A stretch of DNA of 64,000 nucleotides from Clitopilus passeckerianus (lineage: Eukaryota > Basidiomycota > Agaricomycetes > Agaricales > Entolomataceae). Within the stretch, counting starts at the first letter, position 1; every line of letters begins with the position of its first letter. The DNA is taken from contig CALYLX010000126.1 of NCBI GenBank assembly GCA_944990035.1, forward strand, positions 806,001 to 870,000. Direction: 5' to 3'. The notes beneath the pieces were generated by a model. The model was not told where the DNA came from. It did no database searches and saw nothing but the letters and a program-made list of their open reading frames with translations. Shown one piece after another: positions 32,806-43,816 of this stretch. The translations under genes and the position numbers were made by a program.

Positions 32806-34223
32806 CTAATTTGAGGTTTCTAGCTCCTTTGAACTTCCTTCAAATTCCATGACAATCGGACAGTGGTCTGAAGCGCCATATATCTCGCTCCTAATTTCGC
32901 ACTACGCAACGTTTAAGTGAGAAGGAGAAGGCCAAAAAGTACTTGAGGCTTACCATTTTAACCTTGTCAACTATCCTTTCGCTCAAAACAACTGGTAGAA
33001 GGTTCATCAGCATGAATGGCCTGGGTATTTATAGGCAACCTACACATGTCTAATCGCCATCCAAGACCTTTTTCCCTACAGTTGAAACGGTAGGAAAAGT
33101 ACGTAAAGTGCTTGTCATTTCGATGCAGCTGCCGCCAGACGTCCACAAATTTAGCTGTGCTACCGGAGTTTTCTGGAGGGTCAAGTATATTCTTGAATGA
33201 TGTCGTTTCTGCCTCTGTGTAGCCTGGTGTCTTGTTCCAATTCTTTTTGGCGTTCGCGAGATCTAAGCACAAGGAATAAATCCAGTTTTATGCTTCGCTG
33301 CATGAAAAGAAAAGCTGTACCCATAGCAGTGGGAGCGACGTTGAGGTCACCGCACCATATCACCGGTTTCTTCTTGTCAAGATCCCGAATGTATTGCTCG
33401 AAGTGTTCGTTCCATTCTTTCTTTGCGTTCAGCGTCTGCGATTGTATACCACTTAGTCATGCTGTTAACAAGCGATAAGTTGCTCGCACACCTTAAGGTT
33501 TTGACCAGCATTAACCACATATGTTCCAATGAGGTAGCAGGTCTCAAACTCTAGGGTGATGATCCTCCCTTTTGCAGAGCTTGGATTTGGAAGGCCCGGA
33601 AGGGTCATTGTAACAGCCACTGGTTTCACCTTCGACAAGATAGCGGTCCCAGCTAAGCAAACACGTGAGTATGTGTGAGGGGAACTCAAGATTCATAATA
33701 ACCATATGTTTTGGTGTCCGATATAGACCAATACCTGTGGGGGTACCGGTCATTGAGAACTGGATCCAAGGGTTCATTATTGACCTGTACAACATTTTAA
33801 GCGTTTTCTAAGGGGAGCAATAAGCAGAGCTACTTTGGTCTCTGAAAGGACTAAAATATCTGGATTTTCGGCTTCCACGTAGTACTTGAAGCCCTGTTGA
33901 AAGTATTTCTAAGCCAGCGACTAGAGATGAAGGGTAGATATTAGGTGTACCTTCTTGGAACTTGCTGCCAATCCACAGATATTCCAACAAGCAATACGGA
34001 GCGTTCCTGGGTGCTTTTCTTGGAAAGTAATGTTCGGAGGCAGAACCTTGTTCTTTGGTTGGGGGTTGCTCGACAGCTCCTCTGTCTGACTCTGAGACTG
34101 GCTTTGCGATTGACTCTCCGACTGGGTTTCTTGCGAGGCCTTGGGCTTTTTCGTCCTTGTAGGCTCTTCTGTTTCAGTGTCGGAGTCTGTCACCTTTCTC
34201 TTGGAGTTCCTTTTTGCTGGCAT
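32806..34223 (-). CDS. AP endonuclease of the ExoIII/APE1 family
   Basis: Multi-exon, from ATG 34223 to TAG at 32806. A basic, Lys/Arg- and Thr/Glu-rich N-terminus with an SQSQSQSQSQ repeat likely carries the nuclear signal (KRNSKRKV, RTKKPK). The EEP nuclease core is complete: LRIACWNICGL (Asn), DILVLSETK (Glu), RIITLEFETCYLIGTYVVNAG, VIWCGDLNVAPTAM (Asp-Asn), GWRLD and the final GASDHCPIVMEF (Asp-His). These enzymes cut DNA 5' of abasic sites in base-excision repair. The NTPGYTEAETTSF-type segment (TPGYTEAETTSFKNIL) is an APE1 hallmark. The frame is open to an earlier ATG at 34280, adding 19 residues with Arg and Ser (MTRRISPSTLSLKPI) that could target mitochondria. Confidence 0.93.
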
Positions 34224-34480
34224 GGTGCTGGTCGCGATCGGCTTGAGTGACAATGTGCTGGGTGAGATGCGTCGAGTCACTGCACGTGCGTTTGTAATGA
34301 AGCGCGTTCAACCGCGTCCGAGCTAAAAATAGAAACAAAGGTCTTTTGAACGTAAACAAAGGAACTTGGATCAGGCCAAAGTTAAAGCCAAAGCGTGCAT
34401 AAAGGCCATGTCCCAGTAGGATATATAAGCGCTTGCCAAGATGGCTTGACTTCCCCACTTCGGGATATACCTATCAAGAG

Positions 34481-35566
34481 ATGCCTCTGACCTTTCAAGA
34501 ATATTCAGCTTGGATTTCAACAAATGGAGTGCCTCTTCCAGAATGCTCAGCCACAGTGGACCTAACCACACGCACAGTCTCTTTCTGGATACCAGGATAT
34601 CCAGCCCAGGTATGTTCCCGTCTAAAGCGTCTTTCTTTAGCTCATTTCTCCTGTCAGACATTTGTCGTTCACTGGGTTGATCATGGGAGCAAGATAGACT
34701 CCTGTGCCTTTATCACCTTGGATGGTCAAGTGTCTCCAGGGCGCTTCCTCAATGGAAAGGGTGCAACCTGTAGATGGGGTGCCAGGACATCCGCGACAAC
34801 AGAACGACCCTTCTTTTTCCAGAAGGTAAAAAATGCCGGTGCGTTTGGGCTTGCATGAAATGCGAGATGCTGGTGGATGACGGCCATTTGACCACAGATG
34901 AATACGACGCTTCTCTTCTACCGTCAGAGGTGGGGACGATCCGACTTCGTATCAAGCATATACGGCGTGTTGGGACTAGACCCTCTGATCAAATCCATAC
35001 TCCACCGAAGCCGCTTCTCGGACCAAGTAGAGTGGGAGATCTGCGTGTTGAGTTGTGTTTCAACCCCATCTCATCTGAGAGAATGTTTTAACCTCTGGCG
35101 TACTAGGCTTGGTGCTGACATTCCCACTCGAGAGCAACACGAGACAACCTGGGAAGTGCGCTCACACGATCTCAAATCTCCCAATCCAAGTACATATATG
35201 ACGTTTGTTTTCCGGTAAGACCATTGGGTAAAAGTCCATACTTTCCCCTCTCCAGTGAAAGGGATCTAACGTACCTCAGAGTTTCTAGTTGCGCAGGGTG
35301 GAGAGGTCGGATGCCCCCCTGCTGTGTCCGTGAGATTATAAATGCACATTTGTTCCAAGATGACAAGAGAAAAGTCCATCCAGCTGCTAGCCTCGTCAAA
35401 CAGGTCAGATCCGTTCTTGAAAAGGTGGTTGTCCATGGATCACCAACAGTTTCATCAGGTTAACGGCTTGAGCAAAGATACGGTCGCTGCTGTGCACAGG
35501 CGATCTGCATCCCCTGGTGCAGCGAAGGACAACGGTACTGACGTCAAACTTGAAATAACGGACTGA
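34481..35566 (+). CDS. DUF7918-like hypothetical protein
   Basis: The gene has about five exons. The start MPLTFQEYSAWISTNGVPLP, then CSATVDLTTRTVSFWIPGYP, FVVHWVDH, CAFITLDGQVSPGRFL, a mid-segment SEVGTIRLRIKHIRRV and the end STYMTFVFRYR resemble the DUF7918 proteins that form large families in mushroom genomes. The function is unknown; the fold appears beta-rich. The C-terminal exon is hydrophilic and varied (RSASPGAAKDNGTD), as is usual. There is no signal peptide or membrane segment, so it is presumably cytosolic or nuclear. It shares a 257 bp divergent promoter region with the AP endonuclease. Confidence 0.7.
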
Positions 35567-35634
35567 TAGCGATAAATCAAGGTTCTCGGATACAATTCAT
35601 ATATGTACTGTGACCAAAGGCTCAACGGTCTGGT

Positions 35635-37321
35635 TTAAACAAGGGAGTTGATATAGTTCTCAATGTCTAGAGACCAACATTAGCATTATTGAGTGTAATA
35701 ATAATGAGTGACTTACTAGCGTAACCGTTTGAGGCAATTTTTGTAGAATCCTTGACCTTCGGATCGGTGCCATGCGCACTCTCATAAGCATCGGGAATGC
35801 CATCTCCGTCTGTGTCCGTGGGTACCTATGAGACTTCGTCAGAGGACGCTGAGTACAAACACACATTTTGAAACGCACAGTTCCACCTGAGATAGGTCCA
35901 GCCCCATTAATCGGTGAAGCGTTTTCGTCTGAAATTATAGCGCCCTTCTTGCCAAGGGATGCTAGCTCGGTGTTGATCAGGTAGTCGTCGACATGGTCTC
36001 GAGACTTGCTGCAGCCTGCTGAAGCTTTCACTTTCGCATACGCGTCAGTGGGGCTGAGGAGATTGGCCACTGTTGGGTAGTTGTATTTCGTTGACTGGAA
36101 ATCGACAGCGGAGTAGTTGTCCGTGCTCTGGCTAAGGATAAATCCATTGAGAGTACCGTCCTGTCACAAAACATGTTCACGTTGAGCTGTCAGGTTTCCA
36201 AGATTCAACAAGACAAACCTGGTCAGGATCGTAGTAATTGTTGGAGACGTAGGTGTGGAAGTTAGCATTTCCACGGGTGACTATGAAGGGTTTCGTCAGA
36301 AGATGTCGCTAGATATAAAAGCGGAACTTACAAGGATGAGTTGACGTAGAGGGGCCGCTAATGAAAACATTGTTCAGGATGTTCGCGTAGGAGGGACCGT
36401 CCGAGTCTCCAGCGATATAGCCGCCACCTGCACCCCAGTTGTACACCTGAAAGTCGGTCGGTGTCCTCATCTCATTCGGTACGGATAGATACTTACGACG
36501 TTGTTTACAAACTCGTTGACGCCCTTAACCTTCGGGTTCCTAGTCTTGTTGTCAATGTATAAGGTGCGAATGATACTCAAACCGCCGCTGGTTTGCATTA
36601 AACCACCGCAGGAGTGAGTGTCAAGTCCCTGAGCGATGATAGAGTCCGAGATGGTGACATTGGAGACATCTCCGTTGATAGAAAAAGTCTCGTCACGTCC
36701 CCAGGAGACAGAGACATGGTCAAAGATCATGTTAGCGCCGTTTGCGATGGTGATGCCATCTTTTCCTGAGTCGCCTATAAAGCAATCAAACACTCGTAAT
36801 GAGCAAGAGGAAGCCCATGCTATAGTGAGAATGCATACCTCCTTTACCCATCCGGAAGCGGATATAGCGCGTAATTGTATTGTCAGCCGCAGAGTAGGAT
36901 AGGCCATTCCCGTACACGGTGATGCCTTGGCCTGGAGCTGTCTGGCCGGCTATTGTTACATGCGAGCTCACAACAATCCTGCTGCTGATGTTAATGAGAC
37001 CTCCTACAGCGAAAACCACAATCTGTCACAGAGGCTATTCAGTTTCAAACGAGAACTAGGAGGATAGGTGGGAGCCTACCCGATTGGATTTGGAGACAGC
37101 GTCGCGGAAACTGCCTGACCCAGAATCATTGAGGTTGGTCACAACATAGACCTCACCACCTCGCCCGCCGGTGGCTTGGGCACCAAAGCCTGAGGAACCA
37201 TAAGCAAATGCGACGTCTGGAGTGTCGATTGTGATTCACCTTCGGCGCCTGGAAAGGCGGGAATGGCAGAGCAGAGCGAGATTAACGAGGAGAGAAATAC
37301 AAGTGCAGTTGAAAGCTTCAT
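35635..37321 (-). CDS. Secreted pectate lyase (PL1-like, pectate lyase C type)
   Basis: The first exon encodes a signal peptide ([19 protein letters not shown]), then IPAFPGAEG and [20 protein letters not shown]. The parallel beta-helix repeats follow: [116 protein letters not shown]. Near the C-terminus [13 protein letters not shown] is an EF-hand-like calcium loop. The protein ends at YINSLV after a last intron near 35665-35720. It should cleave de-esterified pectin by beta-elimination outside the cell. Close homologues are the fungal pectate lyase C group. The gene has about ten introns. It is the only plant-cell-wall enzyme in the window. Confidence 0.93.
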
Positions 37322-38054
37322 CTTTACTTCAACTCGGGACCTACCCTGGCCGTCTCGACGTATTAAATACTGTAGACGATCGAAAGCCAATAGCCCTGGT
37401 GACGGATTTCGTGAGCTCGTGGAGCATCATCCGAGCTTCTACCTACGATAATCCTGGGGTAGAAGACAACGACTTGCAATGTTAATGCAACGGAAACCAG
37501 TCCGGTCGAGCCAGCGGACCGATGCATGACCTTAAACTATCCCGGCGGCTCCGTGAGCTTCTTTCCTGTGCATACATGTTGGTGCAGCCAATCATGAGCT
37601 ATGCATGCATAATTGAGCGAAAGAGAATTGCAGCCGGGTGTGAATCTGTGCGCCGAATCTGTCGTAGATGACCGTGATTGTAGCAAGGCAGAGGATTATA
37701 ACTGTTGAGATGCTCTGCCATGAGTTTGGTTTGGGAAGACGATCAGGTGCACGGTCTGGTTCGTGTGTTCTTCTAAATGGCATCAAGGGAAGCGGAAAAA
37801 CAATCGAGTGCAGGCGGGCCGCGAGCTGCCTGAGAATCTCAAAAACCCAGTGGCATCGAGAAGTCACATGCATATGAATATGGAGAAGCTTGAAAGAACA
37901 GGGTTGCGATACTGGTCTCATGAACACACAGCAACCTACCAACACTTGTTGGACAGGTGAAAGCGGAGAAATAAATGGAGGTCTGCCCCGATCAATGCAT
38001 CAAACGCACTCTGGCACCTGGAGCCGTGAACTCACGTTCCCAAGCCACGAAGAC
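37322..38054. other. Divergent promoter region of pectate lyase and SAM37
   Basis: About 730 bp between two start codons on opposite strands. Open frames on both strands overlap each other and show no motif. The stretch must contain the pectate lyase promoter, but I could not name a specific control site. Confidence 0.5.
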
Positions 38055-39378
38055 ATGGCCTCAAAAAGCAAAATACCAACTCTATATATCTGGGGTGCTC
38101 AATGGGGGCTGCCTTCGTCTGACCCGATATGTCTCGCAACATTGATGTATCTCCAACGCGTTCTCCCTGGAAAGTTCAATGTCGTTGAATGTAACAATCC
38201 TGACCTCTCTCCAACTGGTAGGTCTGTGCGTTTCAATGATTTGTTTTGCTATCCGTTGATGAGGTATATCAGGACAGCTACCATTCCTTGCCCATGAACA
38301 ACATGTCCTAGCAGGATTCCGTTCAATTGTGAAACACGTCTCAGACCTGGCCGGCACGAGTGGGCGGAATGTGTCTGACATGTTCCCTACTCTACATAGT
38401 TCTGAGAAGGCCCAACAAGTAGCTTGGCTATCACACGCCGAGTCTCATCTAGGCGATCTACTAGTGAGTGCACCAGCGGAGTCCTTGTTGTTCCTGCAGC
38501 TGATTTGGTTGTAGTATTATTCCTTGTTCTCCCAGCTTGAGAACTGGTATGGGTTGACACATCCTGCGTTGATCTCTCTATTTCCCGTTCCACACCGATA
38601 TTACATGCCGGCTCGTATTCGAGAGTCTTATAGACCCAGGCTAGAAGTAGCCGGTCTCTGGAACGTACATAAGGATGACACGACAGAGAAGTCACTTTTC
38701 AAATCCAAATCCAAACAAGAAGAGAAGGAGGAGCAGAAGGAGGAGCACAGCAAAGCCTTCCAGCAGGCCTTTGGACGTGAAAAGGTATGCAATGGAATCT
38801 TCCAATTGATCACGCTTGACTTCCCTCTCTTAATAGATACTAGACAAGGGAAAGGAAACTCTGGATATTTATCTTGGGCTTCTCGGAAACAAATCCTATG
38901 TCTTCGAACGAGGGTGCGGCGCCCAACCTTGTCTCTAATTCTGACATTGACCATTCTTCCCAGGCCGTCTCTCCTTGACCTCGTCATCGCAGCACACGTA
39001 CTACTTCTCTCGGAGCCCAAATATCCTGACCCTACACTGCAAACCTCCATAAAATCGACCTATTCGCCTTTGCTCTCACATAGTCAACGCATAATGTCAC
39101 TAACAATAACCCAAAGCCCAGAATCCATCCGAATAATCAAGGGAGAGCCTTCCTTCTGGCAAGCCTTGCTCCCCCAAATAAGCCGGACCGCAGAGGCGAC
39201 GGACAAGTCAACACCAGAGGACGCTCACTTTGCTAGGATGCGGTGGGGATTTCTCGGATTAACGCTGGGTAGCCTGGCTGTGTACCTGTTAACGAATGCA
39301 CGGCTGCTTCAAACTAGGCTCGAGGCTCAGGGAGCATTGGCGCAAAGGAAGGAGGAGGAAGAGGAAGAAGAAGATTGA
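38055..39378 (+). CDS. SAM37: SAM37/metaxin-like subunit of the mitochondrial sorting and assembly machinery
   Basis: The start MASKSKIPTLYIWGAQWGLP is followed by CLATLMYLQRVLPGKFNVVE, CNNPDLSPTG, QLPFLAHEQHVLAGF, then QVAWLSHAESHLGDLL, ENWYGLTHPALISLFPVP, RYYMPARIRESYRPRLEVAG and RPSLLDLVIAAHVLLL. This is the GST-like plan of Tom37/Sam37. A membrane helix (MRWGFLGLTLGSLAVYLL) near the C-terminus is followed by a Lys/Glu-rich tail. Sam37 helps release beta-barrel precursors from the SAM complex into the outer membrane. The gene has about five exons. A charged insert (SKQEEKEEQKEEHSK) breaks the second domain. Confidence 0.9.
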
Positions 39379-39544
39379 TGTCTTTTCTTTAGCCATTAGA
39401 TTACCGGTTGCTGTTTGGTGCTTTATCATCGACTACACATCTAATGAAATAACTCTCGAGATAATAATACACCTGAAGCTTGAAGCTTGAGGTGTCGGCG
39501 CACGAAAGCAAGCGTATTGGTTCCGAGAGTGCAGGTGCTGTCAC

Positions 39545-41221
39545 ATGTGTGACACAACAATCTTGCAAACTATGGACGACGACCTCATCGTAGTGGACGA
39601 CGTCGAAGTTCCTCAAACTAAAGCTGGCCCGTCAACAGCTCCTTCCAACAACAATGCACATGCGTCCGGCTCACGACCTTCACTGCGGCTACGGAGTGCT
39701 ACTGTTACACACCATGCTGCCCCAGAACCGATGGAACGAGCGACGCGGTCCTCAAACACTAGGCCTAAACTACAGCCCAAGCTCAAACTAAAGCTGAGCG
39801 ACAAAGCTTCCGCTACGCAGGCACCTGGAATGTCTTTCCTGGGGCAGTATGACCGAGAACTCGATTCGGACGACGAAGATTTGATGTTTGAAGAGCAGTT
39901 CATACTACGGATGCCTCCAGGAGAAGATTGTGACCAGTTGAGGAAAATGGTTGCAACTAGGGAAATTTCTAACGATGTATGGATCAAATTCAAAGGTTTG
40001 CCCCCACTCTTCTCCTTCCTGTGGCATTGTTTCTGAACATCTTGGTCTATGCAGATTCACGTCGTGGAATGTTTCACATAGGCAATGCTACCTATTCGGC
40101 AAAACTTGTGGACTTGCCATGTGTCATCGAGTCGCAAAAGACTCTGGATAACAAGCAGATGTTCAAGGTTGCGGACATATGTCAGGTCGCGTCAATGTTA
40201 TTAATGTAAAATCTGTCCGACTAACTCGTACTTTAGATGCTTGTGGTTGAAAAAAGATTGCAGAACAGTGAAGAGGAACAAGCATCAAGTCGTAGCTTCA
40301 ATGTCGATGAATTCATCTGGCCTCATGGGATAACGCCGCCTTTACACCATGCCCGCAAGCGTCGATTCCGAAAACGCGTAAACAAAAGGGCGAGTCTACC
40401 CCATCGAAATTGGAGAGCCTGCGAAGACTAACTGCGGAAGTAGACCATTGAGAGTGTTGAACAAGAGGTCGAGCGACTGCTCGATGAAGATTCCATGGCG
40501 GTTGAGGTCAAATACGGTTCGTGTTCAATTTGCCATACTGGAGTCCTTTCCTCATGTCGATTTCAGAAATACTGGAAAATGTCAACCCAGACCTTTCGGA
40601 TTCAGAATTGGTCGAGCGCGAGGAGCCTATGGATGCTCCTACACCTGCACCGTCGGATCTCGGTGAAGCTGCTACACCAAGGTACGAGGATGGTGAGGAT
40701 GAAGAAGGAGACGAAGAGGACGAAGAGGGGGAAGAAGGTGACATCGATGAGGAACTTGCGGCCGAGCTAGAAGGTGCCCTTGTTGATGACGACGACGAAG
40801 ATGACGAGGATGACGAGGATGAGAGTGATGAAGAAAGCGAGGACGAGGATGATGAAGAGAGTCAGGCTAGGAAGCTCATCAATGAGGAAATTCGTGACTT
40901 GGAGGCTGCAGTAGCGAAGAAAGACAAGGAGATTGCTAGCTCTGCCAATCCTCTTATCAGGGTAAGGATATACTTTTCCCTTATAAAACCCCATTCACAC
41001 CAGCTCTGCCTCAGAAACGCTTTGAGGACGCATTGAAGAAGTTGACTGCCGATTTGGAGATGAAACGAGCCCAACGAGACGAGTTGAAGGAAAAGCAACG
41101 GATACAGAAGGAGACTGCTTATGAGGATGCTGTTGGTGGCAGCACTATGAATGCTGATCCTGCTCAAGGCTCAGATGATAACGACGAGTCAGATGAAGAT
41201 CTCTTTGGAGGCGATGACTAG
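39545..41221 (+). CDS. TAF7: TFIID subunit TAF7
   Basis: Exons encode EEQFILRMPPGEDCDQLRKM, DSRRGMFHIGNATYSAKLVD, LPCVIESQKTLDNKQMFKVA, DICQMLVVEKRL, WPHGITPPLHHARKRRFRKR and VNKR, the full TAFII55 N-terminal domain. A long acidic region follows (runs of Asp and Glu around 40690-40860) and then a C-terminal coiled coil (LKKLTADLEMKRAQRDELKE). TAF7 is part of TFIID; in other organisms it binds TAF1 and restrains its acetyltransferase activity. The start is either 39545 or, nine codons on, 39572 (MDDDLIVVDD), which looks more natural. The gene ends 106 bp before the stop of the convergent GAA1 gene. Confidence 0.94.
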
Positions 41222-41327
41222 TCATGCACCTCCCTGCAGGTCCGACCTGCCAACGATGTAATAGCACCTGAAGTCAGTCAGTAGCATTGGTATAGTAGAA
41301 TTGTATATTATAGGACTCTTGTACCAA

Positions 41328-43729
41328 CTACGACAGCAGGCAGACCAATCCTGCTTGCAGGACAAGTGGATAATATATTATGCACACAAATGGTGCAAAC
41401 CAAACTGATAATACCTCCCAATGCCACACAGCTTTCCGGACCTCGTCTGTGTGGAGTAACCACCCTAATCCAAGCAACATATAAATCACATACTTGGCTA
41501 TCCCCGAACCGAACGATTCTCTCGGAGAGGAGGTCAGTAGCGGTATGCCCAAAGATATCCCTAATACGGCTGCTAGAGAGAAATTAAGCACGCATATGAT
41601 GGAGATAACCGTAGATGCTAGGCAAAGATTGAAAGCTTTGAGGATCCGAGCTACAGCATGAGGTGCTGTGTCAGCCGTAGAGCTGCTGGCAACCTGCAGC
41701 ATACTGAGCGGAATCCCTCCAAACACAAATATCAGAAGCGGAGCCGCCTGAATTTCAAGGAAGAAGTTAAATAATGGTCAAACTGGCGGGTAAAATGACA
41801 TGCCTTCGGAGATTGCAAGAACGATGCGTGGCTTATGGTTTTGAAAAGTAGGGCGCCGAGGAGATGGGACGAAAACATGATTGCGAGAACTCCACCAACA
41901 GGTCTCGAATTCCTGGCCCATGGAGCTTCCGGGTTGTTCGTCCTTTTCCATGCTGCATCTACCCATGACCTGAGCCCGCCAAACATCATTGCGACGCTGA
42001 CAAGCACGGCACTTGGTAGGTAGTTTCCGATCTTAATGAAGCGGTCGGGTCCAGATAAGAGGTAAAGGAAGAAAGATGCATGAAGGCGCTCAAGCATGTT
42101 GTTTGTCGTTCGCAGAGTTGATTCTATGATCCTGGGAGGAAGTTCAGAAGCGAAGGAAGAAAGTCTGAACCTGACAAACCTTCCAATGGCATGGAAGCCG
42201 TGGGGTCCGTTGGCTGGAAGGCCAAACATGGTGAAAGCATCTATCCGATACCTGGGAGTTTGAGTTAGAGAAGTTAGAGTATATATAGCTCAAAAAGTAA
42301 TTACTGATTAAATAGTCCATGTATCCCACTTGGCTGACCTCTCGACTGGTATCCCAAGTGGCGCGCGATATTGACAGATTGGCTGGCGTATAAGTTGGCT
42401 TTGCGCCGTTCAACGAGCTGGTCCGGAATCCAAGAAGGTGCCTCTGGAGTGTTTGCATGGTCGTATATTACGACGGGAACTCCCCCAGTATACTGAGCAA
42501 TTCTCTGGAAAGAATTGATAAGATCTTGATTAGGAAGACGGCCATTGACTCCCTCTGAGAATACTTCAATGAGAATAATAGTCAAGCTAGAAGAAGGCTA
42601 TGGTCCTACCAAAGAAGATTCCCAGGTGCGAGAAAGAGTGTCCGGGGTAATCGACACAAAGGGCGGTCCAAATCACACCAGAAGACAGATCCAATGGGTC
42701 CATCTGCAAATCTATCCGGAAGTCAAATTCAGGAATTGCTGAAAAGTTAAGGCAAGGAGCTTACTTGATTGTGAGGCTCCATGATAGGCGGTTAGCCAAG
42801 CTTGCATCCCATCCAGATATCCATCTCCAAACACAAGAATAATATCCTTCGCCCACATTGAATAATCTGGTACGGCGAAGATAATGAGTGTTAGATTCTG
42901 GGGGAGCGGTTTAAATATTTACTCTTCAGGAAACGAGCTAGTGCAAGAACAGTGGATACGCCTCTCAAATTGAGGCTGCCATTCCCTTCTCCGGCTCTGC
43001 TGATCCACGACGCGGCAATAACCATGGCTTCATTGCCTGAAGTACGTGGTGACGAGATGATTCCGAATGCATTGGTCCCCGTTAAGTCCTAGTACCAAAG
43101 GTAAATAGAGGGTATTTCGTAAAGAATTCTTGCGTACCCCTGTGGCAGTGGTAAACTTGTATCTTTGCGTTGAAGTTGACACTCCAAGTTTCAACAGTTC
43201 ATCGTGAATAAATGCAGCACGCCTATTGGGGTCATCTAGACTGGTACAATATCGTTTGAGAGGCACTACGCACTGGTTCGATGTAGCATTTCGATCTCGC
43301 AGGCGTTCTAAACTCTCCAAATACCCGTCCGCAGCGTGGACATCACTCCAATCCCACTTTGTGCTGACCTAGCCAAGAATATGAGCAGAACGAATTGGCG
43401 TCAGTTACAAAGGTTTTACCTGAGCAGGTTGTAGAGCGTTTTCGTCCATGTATGTACCCCGTCCCAAGCGAGGAAATGGCATAGAAATTATCCATAGATA
43501 TCCAATAATGAGTAGGGTAGAGCTGAAGCATTCAACGTTCAGCAGGTAACTACGAATTCGCCTGGTAAACTCACACTAGAAAGTACGTTCGTTGGTACAC
43601 AAGACTGACAAATCCACGCCTTCTTCTAGCTCTTGATTCGCTTCGACTTTCCGTTGAATTCAAGAACTTTCGAAGAAGGCCTCTGGGCCCATGAGCAGGT
43701 GCCTCCGTCACCTCTCTGGAGGTTTGCAT
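41328..43729 (-). CDS. GAA1: GPI transamidase subunit GAA1
   Basis: Starts at 43729 with a basic cytosolic stretch (ESRARRRRGFVSLVYQRTYF), then the first membrane helix (STLLIIGYLWIISMPF) and a large lumenal domain: GTNAFGIISSPRTSGNEAMV, STVLALARFL, DIILVFGDGYLDGMQAWL, INSFQRIAQYTGGVPVVIYD, NIARHLGYQSRGQPSGIHGL. Several further membrane helices follow to the end LAAVLGISLGIPLL and YPLVLQAGLVCLLS. Gaa1 lies in the ER membrane and belongs to the complex that swaps C-terminal signals for GPI anchors. The lumenal domain resembles M28 peptidases. There are around ten introns. The start codon lies only 87 bp from that of the divergent USP48-like gene. Confidence 0.92.
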
Positions 43730-43816
43730 GAAAGAGTAATACCCAGGGTCCTTCTATACTGAGCTAAGATAGCTGCCATCATGAGCCCTAACGCGTCGAG
43801 GTCACTCTGACAAGTC
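43730..43816. promoter_or_regulatory. Very short bidirectional promoter between GAA1 and the USP48-like gene
   Basis: Only 87 bp separate the two divergent start codons (102 bp if the later USP Met at 43832 is used). Any core promoter for either gene must overlap the other gene's leader or coding region. No TATA box is evident. Confidence 0.45.

Noticed and set aside
35635..37321. Pectate lyase as part of a cell-wall-degrading or metabolite gene cluster
   Set aside because: Neighbours are a DUF7918-like protein and SAM37; no other carbohydrate-active or biosynthetic gene is nearby.
40690..40860. Simple repeat of GAGGAC/GATGAC units
   Set aside because: These are codons of the acidic region of TAF7, not an independent repeat element.
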